Assembly (NCBI GenBank): GCA_020636575.1
Contig: JACJXP010000001.1
Location: 1,498,000 to 1,561,999 of the forward strand
Direction: 5' to 3'
Source: Chitinophagales bacterium
GTDB taxonomy: Bacteria; Bacteroidota; Bacteroidia; Chitinophagales; Chitinophagaceae
Length of the DNA: 64,000 nucleotides
This document shows, piece after piece, positions 32,309 to 40,698 of the stretch (its first letter is position 1; each line of letters begins with the position of its first letter). Position numbers and translations under genes: made by a program. The notes beneath the pieces are model-generated. The model was not told where the DNA came from. It saw nothing but the letters and a program-made list of their open reading frames with translations, and ran no database searches.

Positions 32309-35300
32309 ATGGCAAGTAAGAAGCAGGCATCCGCTGCTAGCGGTTTGCAGTTCACCCGTCGCTTCACTAGTGAGGATGTAAGTGTATACGATATGTTTGA
32401 ATATGATTATCGTACCTCTGTAATCCGTAATCCCGGTGGCGATGTAGTGTTTGAAATGAATAATGTGGAAGTGCCCAAACAATGGAGTCAGATCGCCACG
32501 GACATTTTAGCACAAAAGTATTTTAGAAAGGCCGGAGTGCCCCAGCCGGATGGCAGCCTGGGACGGGAAACCTCTGCAAAACAGGTAGCACATCGTTTGG
32601 CTAACTGCTGGCGGGTATGGGGTGAACGGTATGGTTATTTTGCTTCAGAAAAAGATGCACAGATCTTTTACGAAGAACTGGTGTATTCAATACTGAACCA
32701 GATGTGTGTGCCCAACTCACCACAATGGTTCAATACGGGTTTGTATGAGAGCTACGGTATTGTCGGTAAACCCCAGGGTCATTATTTCGTTGATCCTGCT
32801 GATGGCGAATTAAAAAAGTCAAGGAATGCATATGAACGTCCACAGCCCCATGCATGCTTTATTTTAAGTGTGGATGATGATTTGGTGAACGAAGGTGGTA
32901 TTATGGATCTGTGGGTGAGAGAAGCCCGGATCTTTAAGTATGGCTCCGGTGTAGGTACTAACTTCAGCAGCATCCGCGGTGAAGGTGAAAAATTAAGTGG
33001 TGGCGGAACTTCATCCGGCTTGATGAGCTTTTTAAAAATAGGTGACAGGGCTGCAGGCGCTATTAAGAGCGGAGGTACTACCCGTCGTGCTGCTAAAATG
33101 GTTTGCCTGGACCTGGACCATCCTGAGATAGTTGAATTCATTGACTGGAAAGTAGAGGAAGAAAAGAAAGTAGGAGCCCTGATCAATGCAGGTTATTCAA
33201 ACGACTATGAAGGTGAAGCATATAGAACTGTTTCAGGACAGAATTCTAACAACTCTGTTCGTATTCCGAATGAGTTTTTTGAAAAACTGGAAAAAAATGA
33301 AGATTGGGAGTTAAAGGCCCGCAGTGATGGCCGGGTGATGAAAAAAGTTTCTTCAAAAGAACTTTGGAATAAGATCTCTTACGCTGCATGGCGTTGTGCA
33401 GATCCCGGCACACAGTATAACACAACAATTAATGAATGGCATACTTGTCCGGAAGGAGGTTCGATCAGGGCTTCTAATCCATGTTCTGAATATATGTTCC
33501 TGGACAATACGGCCTGTAACCTGGCTTCAGCCAACCTCATGAAGTTTTATGATGCTGAAACCAACAAATTTGATGTAGAAGGTTACGAGTATAACTGTCG
33601 CCTCTGGACCGTTGTATTGGAGGTATCAGTATTGATGGCACAGTTCCCATCCAAAGAAGTGGCGCAATTAAGTTATGAGTACAGAACACTGGGATTGGGT
33701 TATGCGAACCTGGGAACCATGCTTATGGTAAGCGGTATTCCTTATGACAGTGAAGAAGCAAGGGCCATTGCCGGTGCAATAACAGCGATCATGACCGGAA
33801 CGGCTTACAAGACATCCGCAGAAATGGCGCAACATCTCGGCGCTTTTCCAAGGTATGAGGAGAACAAAGAGCATATGCTGCGGGTGATGCGTAACCATCG
33901 TCTCGCTGCTTACGATGCAGACGAATATGAAGGGTTAAGCCTGAAGCCACAGGGGATACATTCCAAGCATTGCCCTGATTATTTGCTTAAAGCTGCCTGT
34001 AATGCATGGGATGAGGCTGTTGAAATGGGAGAGAAGTATGGTTACAGAAATGCTCAATCCACTGTAATTGCTCCTACAGGTACTATCGGGTTGGTAATGG
34101 ATTGTGATACTACTGGTGTTGAACCGGATTTTGCATTGGTAAAATTCAAAAAACTTTCCGGTGGCGGTTATTTCCGCATCATCAACCAGTCTGTTCCAAC
34201 TGCTTTGAAAAACCTGGGATATTCAGAAAAGGAAACTGAATCGATCATTAAATATGCAGTAGGTGCAGGTTCATTTTCAGGTGCTCCTTTTATCAACCAC
34301 CAAACCCTGAGTGAAAAAGGGTTTATTGCCGATGAAATAAAAAAATTAGATAAAGCTGCTGCTACAGCTTTTGAAATAAGTTTTGTTTTCAATAAATATA
34401 CTTTGGGTGAAGAATGTCTGCAAAGACTGGGCTTTACCCCGGAACAATACAATGATTTTGAATGGAGCCTGCTGGAAGCATTAGGGTTTACTGATGAGGA
34501 GATTGAAGCCGCCAATGATTATGTGTGCGGAACAATGATGCTCGAAGGAGCCCCTATGCTGAAAGAAGAACACCTGCCCGTTTTTGACTGTGCCAACAAA
34601 TGTGGAAAGAAAGGGAAACGCTACATCCATGCACACGGACATATCCGTATGATGGGAGCTACCCAGCCGTTTATCAGCGGTGCTATTTCCAAAACGATCA
34701 ACCTGCCTCATGAAGCTACGGTAGAAGAAATTTCAGATGCTTATTACCTGAGCTGGCAATTAGGACTTAAAGCCAATGCTTTGTACAGGGACGGCTCTAA
34801 ATTGTCGCAGCCACTCAGCACCAAGAGTGACAAAAAGAAAAAAGAAAGCGATAAAACAACGGCCGAAACCAAGCAGCAGCTTGTTGAAGAAGAAGGATCG
34901 AATATCGTGGACCTGGGTAAACTGACAGTAGAAGAACTGTTGGATGAAGTGCAGAAAAGGGTGCAGGCTTCACCTGATACAAAGCTGAAAAGAAAACTGG
35001 CCAGCATAGTTGAACGTCGTTCATTGCCGGCCAAGAGAAGAGGATTTACACAAAAAGCAAAGATCAACGGACAGGCTATTTTCCTGCGTACCGGTGAATA
35101 TAGTGATGGTACTTTAGGTGAGATCTTTATAGATATGGCAAAAGAAGGTGCTACCATGCGTAGCATGATGAACTGCTTCGCCATTTCTATTTCTATTGGT
35201 TTGCAGTACGGTGTGCCTTTGGAAGAGTTTGTTGACAAGTTTGCCTTTACCAAGTTTGATCCTTCCGGATTTGTGGAGCATCCGAACATCAAATCCACTA

Positions 35301-35686
35301 CTTCCATAGTTGACTTTATATTCCGTGTGTTGGGTTACGAGTACCTGGGCAGAACCGACCTGGTACATGTGTTGGACAAGCCTGAAGTAATGAATACCGG
35401 TGCCGATGATTGGGACGAAGTGCCTTCTGGTTTGGAATATGCGGAAAAGCAGGAACTATCCAGTGTAAGGGTAACACCATCATCCGGCGGAGCTGCAACG
35501 CAGCCAGCAAAGAATCAAAGAGCCATACAGGCAGTAAAAACGGAAACCGGTGTTGAGGCAGTAAATGCGGCAGCAAGGAATATGCAGAGTGATGCACCGG
35601 CCTGTAATGTATGCGGCCACATCATGATGCGCAGTGGCACTTGTTATAAGTGTCTGAATTGTGGCAACCAGGGAGGTTGTAGCTAA
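32309..35686 (+). CDS. nrdJ: adenosylcobalamin-dependent ribonucleotide reductase (class II)
   Basis: Makes deoxyribonucleotides using a B12-derived radical, independent of oxygen. 1125 residues, the large NrdJ form. Redox and active-site parts: PHACFILSVDDD (first redox Cys, about residue 182), FKYGSGVGTNFSSIRG, NPCSEYMFLDNTACNLAS (active-site Asn/Cys/Glu from about 389), and STVIAPTGTIG loop. After the catalytic barrel comes a charged linker rich in K/E (about 836-865), a domain with FLRTGEYSDGTLGEIFIDM, and a C-terminal zinc ribbon CNVCGHIMMRSGTCYKC.. with the last Cys pair and GGCS tail for external reductant. No nrdA/B or nrdD is seen. Well-formed promoter and terminator show it to be monocistronic. 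No B12 riboswitch, and no NrdR boxes, are apparent. Confidence 0.96.
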   Translation: MASKKQASAASGLQFTRRFTSEDVSVYDMFEYDYRTSVIRNPGGDVVFEMNNVEVPKQWSQIATDILAQKYFRKAGVPQPDGSLGRETSAKQVAHRLANCWRVWGERYGYFASEKDAQIFYEELVYSILNQMCVPNSPQWFNTGLYESYGIVGKPQGHYFVDPADGELKKSRNAYERPQPHACFILSVDDDLVNEGGIMDLWVREARIFKYGSGVGTNFSSIRGEGEKLSGGGTSSGLMSFLKIGDRAAGAIKSGGTTRRAAKMVCLDLDHPEIVEFIDWKVEEEKKVGALINAGYSNDYEGEAYRTVSGQNSNNSVRIPNEFFEKLEKNEDWELKARSDGRVMKKVSSKELWNKISYAAWRCADPGTQYNTTINEWHTCPEGGSIRASNPCSEYMFLDNTACNLASANLMKFYDAETNKFDVEGYEYNCRLWTVVLEVSVLMAQFPSKEVAQLSYEYRTLGLGYANLGTMLMVSGIPYDSEEARAIAGAITAIMTGTAYKTSAEMAQHLGAFPRYEENKEHMLRVMRNHRLAAYDADEYEGLSLKPQGIHSKHCPDYLLKAACNAWDEAVEMGEKYGYRNAQSTVIAPTGTIGLVMDCDTTGVEPDFALVKFKKLSGGGYFRIINQSVPTALKNLGYSEKETESIIKYAVGAGSFSGAPFINHQTLSEKGFIADEIKKLDKAAATAFEISFVFNKYTLGEECLQRLGFTPEQYNDFEWSLLEALGFTDEEIEAANDYVCGTMMLEGAPMLKEEHLPVFDCANKCGKKGKRYIHAHGHIRMMGATQPFISGAISKTINLPHEATVEEISDAYYLSWQLGLKANALYRDGSKLSQPLSTKSDKKKKESDKTTAETKQQLVEEEGSNIVDLGKLTVEELLDEVQKRVQASPDTKLKRKLASIVERRSLPAKRRGFTQKAKINGQAIFLRTGEYSDGTLGEIFIDMAKEGATMRSMMNCFAISISIGLQYGVPLEEFVDKFAFTKFDPSGFVEHPNIKSTTSIVDFIFRVLGYEYLGRTDLVHVLDKPEVMNTGADDWDEVPSGLEYAEKQELSSVRVTPSSGGAATQPAKNQRAIQAVKTETGVEAVNAAARNMQSDAPACNVCGHIMMRSGTCYKCLNCGNQGGCS

Positions 35687-35771
35687 GATTCCCGAGGGGA
35701 AACAATTTGACCAGGACGATCCCGCTAAAGCGGGACTAGAAAAACCAATAGAGGTTGTACCCATTAATTCT

Positions 35772-35813
35772 GCATCCCGTCTCGTTTGCAAGTGAGGCGG
35801 GATGCCTTTTTTT
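35772..35813 (+). terminator. nrdJ terminator
   Basis: 12-bp stem GCATCCCGTCTC / GAGGCGGGATGC (one G-U pair), 10-base loop, then TTTTTTT. A second small hairpin TCCCGC / GCGGGA lies at 35720-35735 between the stop codon and the terminator. Confidence 0.9.
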
Positions 35814-35861
35814 ACTGTTTATCCGTATTATTTCAGAGTGTATTTATGAAGTGATTTTACC

Positions 35862-35891
35862 TTGTCTCCTTAGGCACATCTAATATTTTTG
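35862..35891 (+). promoter_or_regulatory. promoter of the 41-residue lipoprotein gene
   Basis: TTG at 35862-35864, exactly 19 bases, then TATTTTTG at 35884-35891: full consensus match. Predicted start near 35898, 16 bases before the ATG. Confidence 0.7.
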
Positions 35892-35913
35892 TAAATAACT
35901 AAAGTACCCGAAT

Positions 35914-36039
35914 ATGAAAGCAAGGATCATTCTCTTTCTTATTGTCGCCAGTTTGCTGTTCCAGGCATGTCATAGAGCTATGAGCCCTTATGAGGCTGCA
36001 AACAATCCAAGAGGGAAAAAGTGCAGGGATATTAAATAA
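35914..36039 (+). CDS. very small lipoprotein (41 residues)
   Basis: Tiny ORF below usual length cut-offs. It reads MKARIILFLIVASLLFQAC then HRAMSPYEAANNPRGKKCRD and IK. The start has a positive charge, a hydrophobic core and a lipobox-like FQAC with Cys at 19, so the mature lipopeptide would have only about 23 residues, including a second Cys. A perfect Bacteroidota promoter stands just upstream (TTG-N19-TATTTTTG), which is the main reason to regard it as real. Function unknown. It ends four bases before the stop of the convergent 48-residue gene. Confidence 0.6.
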   Translation: MKARIILFLIVASLLFQACHRAMSPYEAANNPRGKKCRDIK

Positions 36040-36042
36040 GGA

Positions 36043-36189
36043 TCACTCTCCCCCAAATACATTATTGACAGCGCCTTCCAGCATCGGGAATTTTTCCACT
36101 ACAAAATTCTTAATAGTGGTAATAGCCTGTTTAGCCTGCTCCTCAGTAAGTCCGGCTTCTGTTTTTAATTTTTCGATCAGTTCGTTCAT
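36043..36189 (-). CDS. small helical protein (48 residues)
   Basis: Short minus-strand ORF encoding MNELIEKLKTEAGLTEEQAK followed by QAITTIKNFVVEKFPMLEGA and VNNVFGGE. Two amphipathic helices joined by a short turn, no signal peptide; the pattern 'LTEEQAxxAI..I..F+.EKFP+LEGAV' is one I associate with small conserved Bacteroidota proteins of unknown role. Good start (ATG at 36189) and clean stop; clpX ends upstream with its own terminator at 36208-36233, so this gene would need a promoter in the 20 bases between, or depend on read-through. Confidence 0.65.
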   Translation of the reverse strand: MNELIEKLKTEAGLTEEQAKQAITTIKNFVVEKFPMLEGAVNNVFGGE

Positions 36190-36207
36190 GTTATGAAAGA
36201 TTAGAAA

Positions 36208-36233
36208 TAAAAAAGTCAGGCATGTTGCCTGAC
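36208..36233 (-). terminator. clpX terminator
   Basis: On the minus strand: 8-bp stem GTCAGGCA / TGCCTGAC, 3-base loop, then TTTTTT. About 43 bases past the clpX stop. Confidence 0.85.
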
Positions 36234-36275
36234 CAAATATCCTATTAATCTTTTTAAATCCGTTAAATCGTGGTT

Positions 36276-37523
36276 CTAAGCTACTTTCAGCAAACTTAAC
36301 TTGCTGTTATCAAACTTACGTTTGGCATATTCAAGGTCTAATGTGAATTCTGTAACCTTGGCAGAAGGTAATTCATACATAGCATCTGTGAGGATGCCTT
36401 CGCAGATACTACGCAATCCCCTGGCGCCTAATTTGTATTCCATGGCTTTCTCTACCATAAAATCCAACACATCCTCTTCAATGTTCAATTGGATCAATTC
36501 AAGTTCAAAAAGTTTCTTGTATTGTTTTACCAGGGAGTTTTTCGGCTCGGTTAAAATAGCTCTTAGCGTAGCTGCATCCAATGGATCAAGATGTGTAACA
36601 ACCGGAAGACGACCTAATAATTCGGGAATAAGACCAAAAGCTTTCAGGTCAGGGGCATTTACATAGCGTAACAGATTTTGCTTCATGCTTTCCTGCTGGT
36701 CCTTATCTACATTAAATCCGATCGTATTGGTTTGTACCCTGCGGGCAATGATCTTATCTATGCCATCAAAAGCACCACCACAGATGAACAAAATATTTTG
36801 TGTGTTGATCTTAATGAGTTTTTGTTCCGGATGTTTTCTGCCTCCCTGTGGAGGAACCAGAACATCGGTACCTTCTAACAATTTCAGCATACCCTGCTGC
36901 ACGCCTTCACCACTTACATCACGGGTTATAGAAGGATTATCACCTTTGCGGGCAATTTTATCTATTTCATCAATATACACAATGCCTCTCTCAGCAGCTG
37001 TAACATCATAATTGCAAACCTGTAGCAGGCGGGTCAAAATACTTTCAACATCCTCACCTACGTAACCGGCTTCCGTAAAAACAGTAGCATCCACAATAGT
37101 GAACGGGACATTCAGCATCCGGGCAATGCTTTTTGCCAGCAATGTTTTCCCTGTACCTGTTTCACCCACCATCACAATATTGCTTTTCTCGATCTCTACA
37201 TCATTACCCCCAACTTGATTATCGCTGCTCTTATGCTGAAGTCTTTTATAGTGATTATAAACCGCAACAGAAAGTACTTTCTTCGCCTCATCCTGGCCAA
37301 TAACATATTCATCCAGGAATTTTTTTATTTCAACTGGCTTTTTTACGGTGAGCTTAAAAGAGGAAGACTTTTTTTCATCTTTGACCAATAATTCCTGGTC
37401 AATGATCTCACGGGCATGCTCTACGCAATTCTCGCATATATGTCCTTCCTGGCCGGCAATCAGAATCTTAACTTCATCCCGGCTTCGACCACAAAATGAG
37501 CAATGTAAAGGGTTTTTCGCCAT
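36276..37523 (-). CDS. clpX: ATP-dependent Clp protease ATP-binding subunit ClpX
   Basis: AAA+ unfoldase that feeds substrates to ClpP. 415 residues. N-terminal zinc-binding domain with C8/C11 (CSFCGRS) and C30/C33 (HICENCVEH). AAA+ motifs: VIGQDEAKKVLSVAVYNHYK, Walker A VMVGETGTGKTLLAKSIA (about residue 115), GYVGEDVESILTRLLQ, Walker B IVYIDEIDKIARKG, sensor 1 and IGF-type ClpP-binding loop (NTIGFNVDK), and sensor 2 YKLGARGLRSICEGIL. Separated from clpP2 by about 115 bases containing a weak hairpin, so it can be transcribed apart from the clpP pair. Ends with its own terminator. Confidence 0.97.
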   Translation of the reverse strand: MAKNPLHCSFCGRSRDEVKILIAGQEGHICENCVEHAREIIDQELLVKDEKKSSSFKLTVKKPVEIKKFLDEYVIGQDEAKKVLSVAVYNHYKRLQHKSSDNQVGGNDVEIEKSNIVMVGETGTGKTLLAKSIARMLNVPFTIVDATVFTEAGYVGEDVESILTRLLQVCNYDVTAAERGIVYIDEIDKIARKGDNPSITRDVSGEGVQQGMLKLLEGTDVLVPPQGGRKHPEQKLIKINTQNILFICGGAFDGIDKIIARRVQTNTIGFNVDKDQQESMKQNLLRYVNAPDLKAFGLIPELLGRLPVVTHLDPLDAATLRAILTEPKNSLVKQYKKLFELELIQLNIEEDVLDFMVEKAMEYKLGARGLRSICEGILTDAMYELPSAKVTEFTLDLEYAKRKFDNSKLSLLKVA

Positions 37524-37580
37524 GGTTTTCTAAAGATATAACGAAGTATTTGTGTATTCGTAACATACAAAAATAAAAAA

Positions 37581-37605
37581 CCATCCCTAAAGAGATGGCT
37601 TTTTA
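37581..37605. terminator. weak hairpin between clpP2 and clpX
   Basis: 5-bp stem CCATC / GATGG with A-run before and T-run after, so it could act in either direction. Short stem; partial read-through into clpX is likely. Confidence 0.35.
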
Positions 37606-37639
37606 TTAATAAATGTATAATTTATTGATTTAAAATAAG

Positions 37640-38269
37640 TTACAATTTGTCAATTACTTTATCAACAATGCCATATTTCACAGCCTGCGGAGCATCCATC
37701 CAATAATCTCTATCAAAATCCGTCATGATCTGCTCTACAGTTTTACCGCAGTTTTCAGCCAGTATTTTGGCTCCAACCTCTTTAACCCTTTTTGTTTGCT
37801 CTGCCTGTATCTCCAGGTCGGCACTAACACCTTGAATATAACCCCCTAATGATGGCTGGTGGATCATTACTTCGCCGTGGGGGTAAATGAATCGCTTTCC
37901 CTTTTCTCCGCCGCTTAATAAAATACTGCCCATGGAAGCTGCCAGGCCCATACAAATGGTGCTTATTGGGCTTTTGATCATTTGCATTGTATCATACATG
38001 ACCATGCCACTGGTAACTACTCCGCCGGGACTGTTAATGTAAAATTTGATCTCTTCACCTGGTTTATCGGCGTCTAACAGTAATAGTTTACTTACAACAT
38101 CTTTTGCACTTTTGTCATCCACCATCCCCCAGAGATAGACAGCTCTTTTTTCAAAGAAATATTTCTCCAATTTTTTGCTGAACATCATAAGGTCACTTTT
38201 AGGTTGTTCTTCTTTTTCTTCTTCCTCATCCATTCTGTAGTTGCCGTATAAAAACTGTTTATTGTTCAT
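37640..38269 (-). CDS. clpP: ATP-dependent Clp protease proteolytic subunit, second paralogue
   Basis: Second of two tandem ClpP genes (209 residues). Catalytic Ser in ICMGLAASMGSILLSGG, His in GEVMIHQPSLGGYIQG, Asp in FDRDYWMDAPQAVKYG: all three present. FYINSPGGVVTSGMVMYDTM marks the beta-strand for substrate binding. Its N-terminal part (EEEEKEEQPKSDLMMFSKKLEKYFFEKRAVYL) differs from standard ClpP and lacks the usual opening 'RGERAYDIYSRLLKERIIFLG', so it could be a divergent subunit of a mixed ClpP1P2 ring. The gene starts 31 bases after the stop of the first clpP gene, in the same transcription unit. Confidence 0.92.
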   Translation of the reverse strand: MNNKQFLYGNYRMDEEEEKEEQPKSDLMMFSKKLEKYFFEKRAVYLWGMVDDKSAKDVVSKLLLLDADKPGEEIKFYINSPGGVVTSGMVMYDTMQMIKSPISTICMGLAASMGSILLSGGEKGKRFIYPHGEVMIHQPSLGGYIQGVSADLEIQAEQTKRVKEVGAKILAENCGKTVEQIMTDFDRDYWMDAPQAVKYGIVDKVIDKL

Positions 38270-38300
38270 GATTAATTTATTCTGTGGTTATTTAAATGGA

Positions 38301-38993
38301 TCAGTCTTTCTTTTGTTTACGGGGATTGGTTAATAGCACTTCATCTATCAGGCCATAATCCTTTGCTTCTGCAGCTGTCATCCAGTTATCCCGGTCAAAA
38401 TCTTTTTCGATCTGATCAAGTGGTTTGCCGGTATGATTATTTACTACCTCGTACAATTCTCTTTTCAACTTACGTATCTCATTTACTGTGATCTCAATAT
38501 CACTGGCCTGTCCACCTATAGCACCGCTGGGTTGGTGCATCATAATGCGGGAATGTTTTAATGCTGCTCTTTTACCTTTTGTTCCGGCACCGAGCAACAC
38601 ACAAGCCATGGATGCGGCTACTCCAATACAGATGGTAGAAACATCAGGACTTACAAACTGCATCGTATCGTATACTCCTAAACCGGAATAAACACTGCCT
38701 CCCGGAGAATTTATATACATGTTTATATCTCTTGACCGGTCTGTTGAGTCAAGAAAAAGTAACTGGGCCGTAACAATATTGGCGATCTCATCATTGATGG
38801 GATAGCCTAAAAAGATGATGCGATCCATCATAAGGCGGCTGTACACATCCATTACTGCCACATTCAATGATCTTTCTTCAATAATGTTCGGAGTCATTGC
38901 AGTTACTAAATGAGAGGCATAGCTATTTAGCGTATTGCTGGAAATACCACGATGCTTAACAGCGTATTTTTCAAACTCGGAATTAAATGACAT
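38301..38993 (-). CDS. clpP: ATP-dependent Clp protease proteolytic subunit, first paralogue
   Basis: Standard-type ClpP (230 residues), first of the tandem pair. VYSRLMMDRIIFLGYPINDE precedes the core; catalytic Ser is in CIGVAASMACVLLGAG, His in RIMMHQPSGAIGGQASDI, Asp in FDRDNWMTAAEAKDYGLID. The N-terminal 35 residues before 'NIIEERSLNVAVMDVYSR' may be a propeptide. Tail ends with a basic NPRKQKKD. Works as a heptameric double ring with ClpX. Downstream of tig, but a hairpin terminator at 39133-39166 separates them. Confidence 0.95.
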   Translation of the reverse strand: MSFNSEFEKYAVKHRGISSNTLNSYASHLVTAMTPNIIEERSLNVAVMDVYSRLMMDRIIFLGYPINDEIANIVTAQLLFLDSTDRSRDINMYINSPGGSVYSGLGVYDTMQFVSPDVSTICIGVAASMACVLLGAGTKGKRAALKHSRIMMHQPSGAIGGQASDIEITVNEIRKLKRELYEVVNNHTGKPLDQIEKDFDRDNWMTAAEAKDYGLIDEVLLTNPRKQKKD

Positions 38994-39132
38994 ATTAGTA
39001 AATTGGGTGATTAGTTTATTAGTTAGTCAATCTTCTTGGGTACATTATCAAATATCCGTCCAAATGCCAAAACCACAAAAAAAGATGACAACCATGTTTT
39101 ATTTAGCGACAGGATGTCGGGTATAAAAGAAA

Positions 39133-39166
39133 AATGGTTAACCAGAGGTATTCCCGATTAACCATT
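39133..39166 (-). terminator. tig terminator
   Basis: 9-bp perfect stem AATGGTTAA / TTAACCATT with a 16-base loop; on the minus strand the second arm is followed by TTTCTTTTAT. Located 24 bases after the tig stop, separating tig from clpP1. Confidence 0.65.
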
Positions 39167-39189
39167 ATACAAATTAACTAATAAACTGA

Positions 39190-40566
39190 TCAATGGTGAT
39201 GATGTTGGTGCGCTTCGACCATTTTGGTGAAATCTTCGGCCGAAATTTCTTTATCAGCAGGTTTTACCTGTGTGGCGGCCCATTCAAATATTTTTTGGGT
39301 CTGTAAACGATTATAGGAATCTTCTACATATTTCCTGTCTTTCATCATTTTCTCCACATAATCATTTACCCAGGGTTGGTCATCACTTAGGTTGGCACCA
39401 CCCATATAACTGAACAATTGTTGCTTTGCAAAATTTTTGATCTCCTCAGGGCTCACCTCAATGGCATTTTCCTGAACTATTTTATCCGTGATCAATGTCC
39501 ATTTAAGCTGGTTCAAGAACTTGGGAAATTCATTTTCAACATCTTCATCTGACTTTACCTCTTCGCCCTGTGTTTTAATCCATTTCTTAAGAAATCCTTC
39601 CGGAAAGTCAATTTTTGTCTGATCGGTCAGTATATGAAATACCTGGTCGTGTATCTGGTTGGTAGCTTGTCCGTTCCAGTATGCCTGTATTTCCTCTTTT
39701 ACTTTGTTTCTGAAGTCCTCTTCAGTTTTAATTCCCTGGTCTGGGTATAACTGTTTAAAAAATTCTTCATTCAGTTCTCTTTTTTCAAGCAACCCTACTT
39801 TGGTTATATCAATTTTAAAATATCTGTTTGCTGTATCTGTGTCTTCTTTATTCAAACCCAGGTCACTGATGATCCATTCTCTTTCCTTTTCATCAAAAGC
39901 TGTAGCAAGGTTTGTCACAAACGAATCAGATGCCTTTTTACCCATCAGCGAATTGCGGTAAGTTTCTGCAAAGTATTTTACAAGCAGGGAATTATCTTTC
40001 TTGATACCATTCTCTACTTCATTACCAGCTTCATCGGATTCTGTAAAAACTACATTCAGCACATTTTCTTCATTTGCCACAGCGTCCTCATCCTTCATAT
40101 TTCCATAGCGATTCTGCAGGCGGATTACTTCGTTGTCGATCATCTCATCAGTAACAGTCACCACATATTTGGTTGTTTTCGCTTTGGCAAGGTCCGGCAG
40201 TTGGAATTCCGGTTTCATACCTATTTCAAAGTGAAAAGTATAATCAGCAGGATTATTTACATCCAGTTGACGTACATCAGATTCAAGCGGTAATGGTTGT
40301 GCGAAGATATCTAGCTTATCGTTTTGCAAAAACCCGATCAGTTCTCTGTCCACAGAACGAAGTACTTCATCAGTGAATAGTGAAGGGCCATACATTTTCT
40401 TGATAAGCCCGGAAGGAACCATTCCTTTACGAAAACCCGGAATATTGGCTTTTTTGCCATATTCCTTCAGGGCCTTTTCAAACGAAGGCAGGTAATCGGT
40501 CTTTTCCAGTTTTACGGTTACTTTTTCATGTAACAAACCGATATTTTCTTTTGTAACGATTGCCAT
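39190..40566 (-). CDS. tig: trigger factor
   Basis: Ribosome-associated folding chaperone; about 458 residues from ATG 40566 (MAIVTKENIGLLHEKVTVKL). The upstream frame reads through the tRNA-Leu gene and must be ignored. Ribosome-binding signature GFRKGMVPSGLIKKMYG is present in the N-terminal domain (the conserved GFR.GK.P motif, here GFRKGMVP). The middle PPIase-like region and the long helical C-terminal substrate-binding domain follow (e.g. IEVSPEEIKNFAKQQLFSYM). Unusual: the protein ends EAHQHHHH, a natural His-rich tail. Lies just downstream of tRNA-Leu with a hairpin between. Confidence 0.95.
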   Translation of the reverse strand: MAIVTKENIGLLHEKVTVKLEKTDYLPSFEKALKEYGKKANIPGFRKGMVPSGLIKKMYGPSLFTDEVLRSVDRELIGFLQNDKLDIFAQPLPLESDVRQLDVNNPADYTFHFEIGMKPEFQLPDLAKAKTTKYVVTVTDEMIDNEVIRLQNRYGNMKDEDAVANEENVLNVVFTESDEAGNEVENGIKKDNSLLVKYFAETYRNSLMGKKASDSFVTNLATAFDEKEREWIISDLGLNKEDTDTANRYFKIDITKVGLLEKRELNEEFFKQLYPDQGIKTEEDFRNKVKEEIQAYWNGQATNQIHDQVFHILTDQTKIDFPEGFLKKWIKTQGEEVKSDEDVENEFPKFLNQLKWTLITDKIVQENAIEVSPEEIKNFAKQQLFSYMGGANLSDDQPWVNDYVEKMMKDRKYVEDSYNRLQTQKIFEWAATQVKPADKEISAEDFTKMVEAHQHHHH

Positions 40567-40585
40567 GGTATTTTTTTTAGTTATA

Positions 40586-40607
40586 AAACCTCCCTTTCGG
40601 GAGGTTT
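40586..40607 (-). other. hairpin between tRNA-Leu and tig
   Basis: Perfect 9-bp stem; on the minus strand AAACCTCCC, GAAA loop (GNRA type), GGGAGGTTT, then TATAAC. It starts 10 bases after the tRNA 3' end and ends 20 bases before the tig ATG. It may be a weak terminator, a processing barrier, or a 5'-end stabiliser of the tig mRNA after tRNA cleavage. Confidence 0.5.
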
Positions 40608-40616
40608 GTGAAGATG

Positions 40617-40698
40617 TCCGGATGGAGGGACTCGAACCCCCACACCTTGCGGCATCAGATCCTAAGTCTGACGTGTCTACCAATTTCACCACATCCGG
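40617..40698 (-). tRNA. tRNA-Leu (anticodon UAG)
   Basis: 82-base class II tRNA on the minus strand. Acceptor stem CCGGATG / CATCCGG (7 bp) with discriminator A; D arm GTG...CAC with GG in the loop; anticodon arm TCAGA-CTTAGGA-TCTGA, anticodon TAG; long variable arm TGCCGCAAGGTGT; T arm GGGGG-TTCGAGT-CCCTC. Discriminator A and long variable arm fit leucine identity. The CCA end is not encoded (CA then TC follow). The first base pair is C-G instead of the usual G-C. Confidence 0.95.

Noticed and set aside
34744..35307. 187-codon minus-strand ORF inside nrdJ
   Set aside because: Shadow of nrdJ; Ser/Leu-rich with no motif, no promoter, and the nrdJ frame is conserved throughout.
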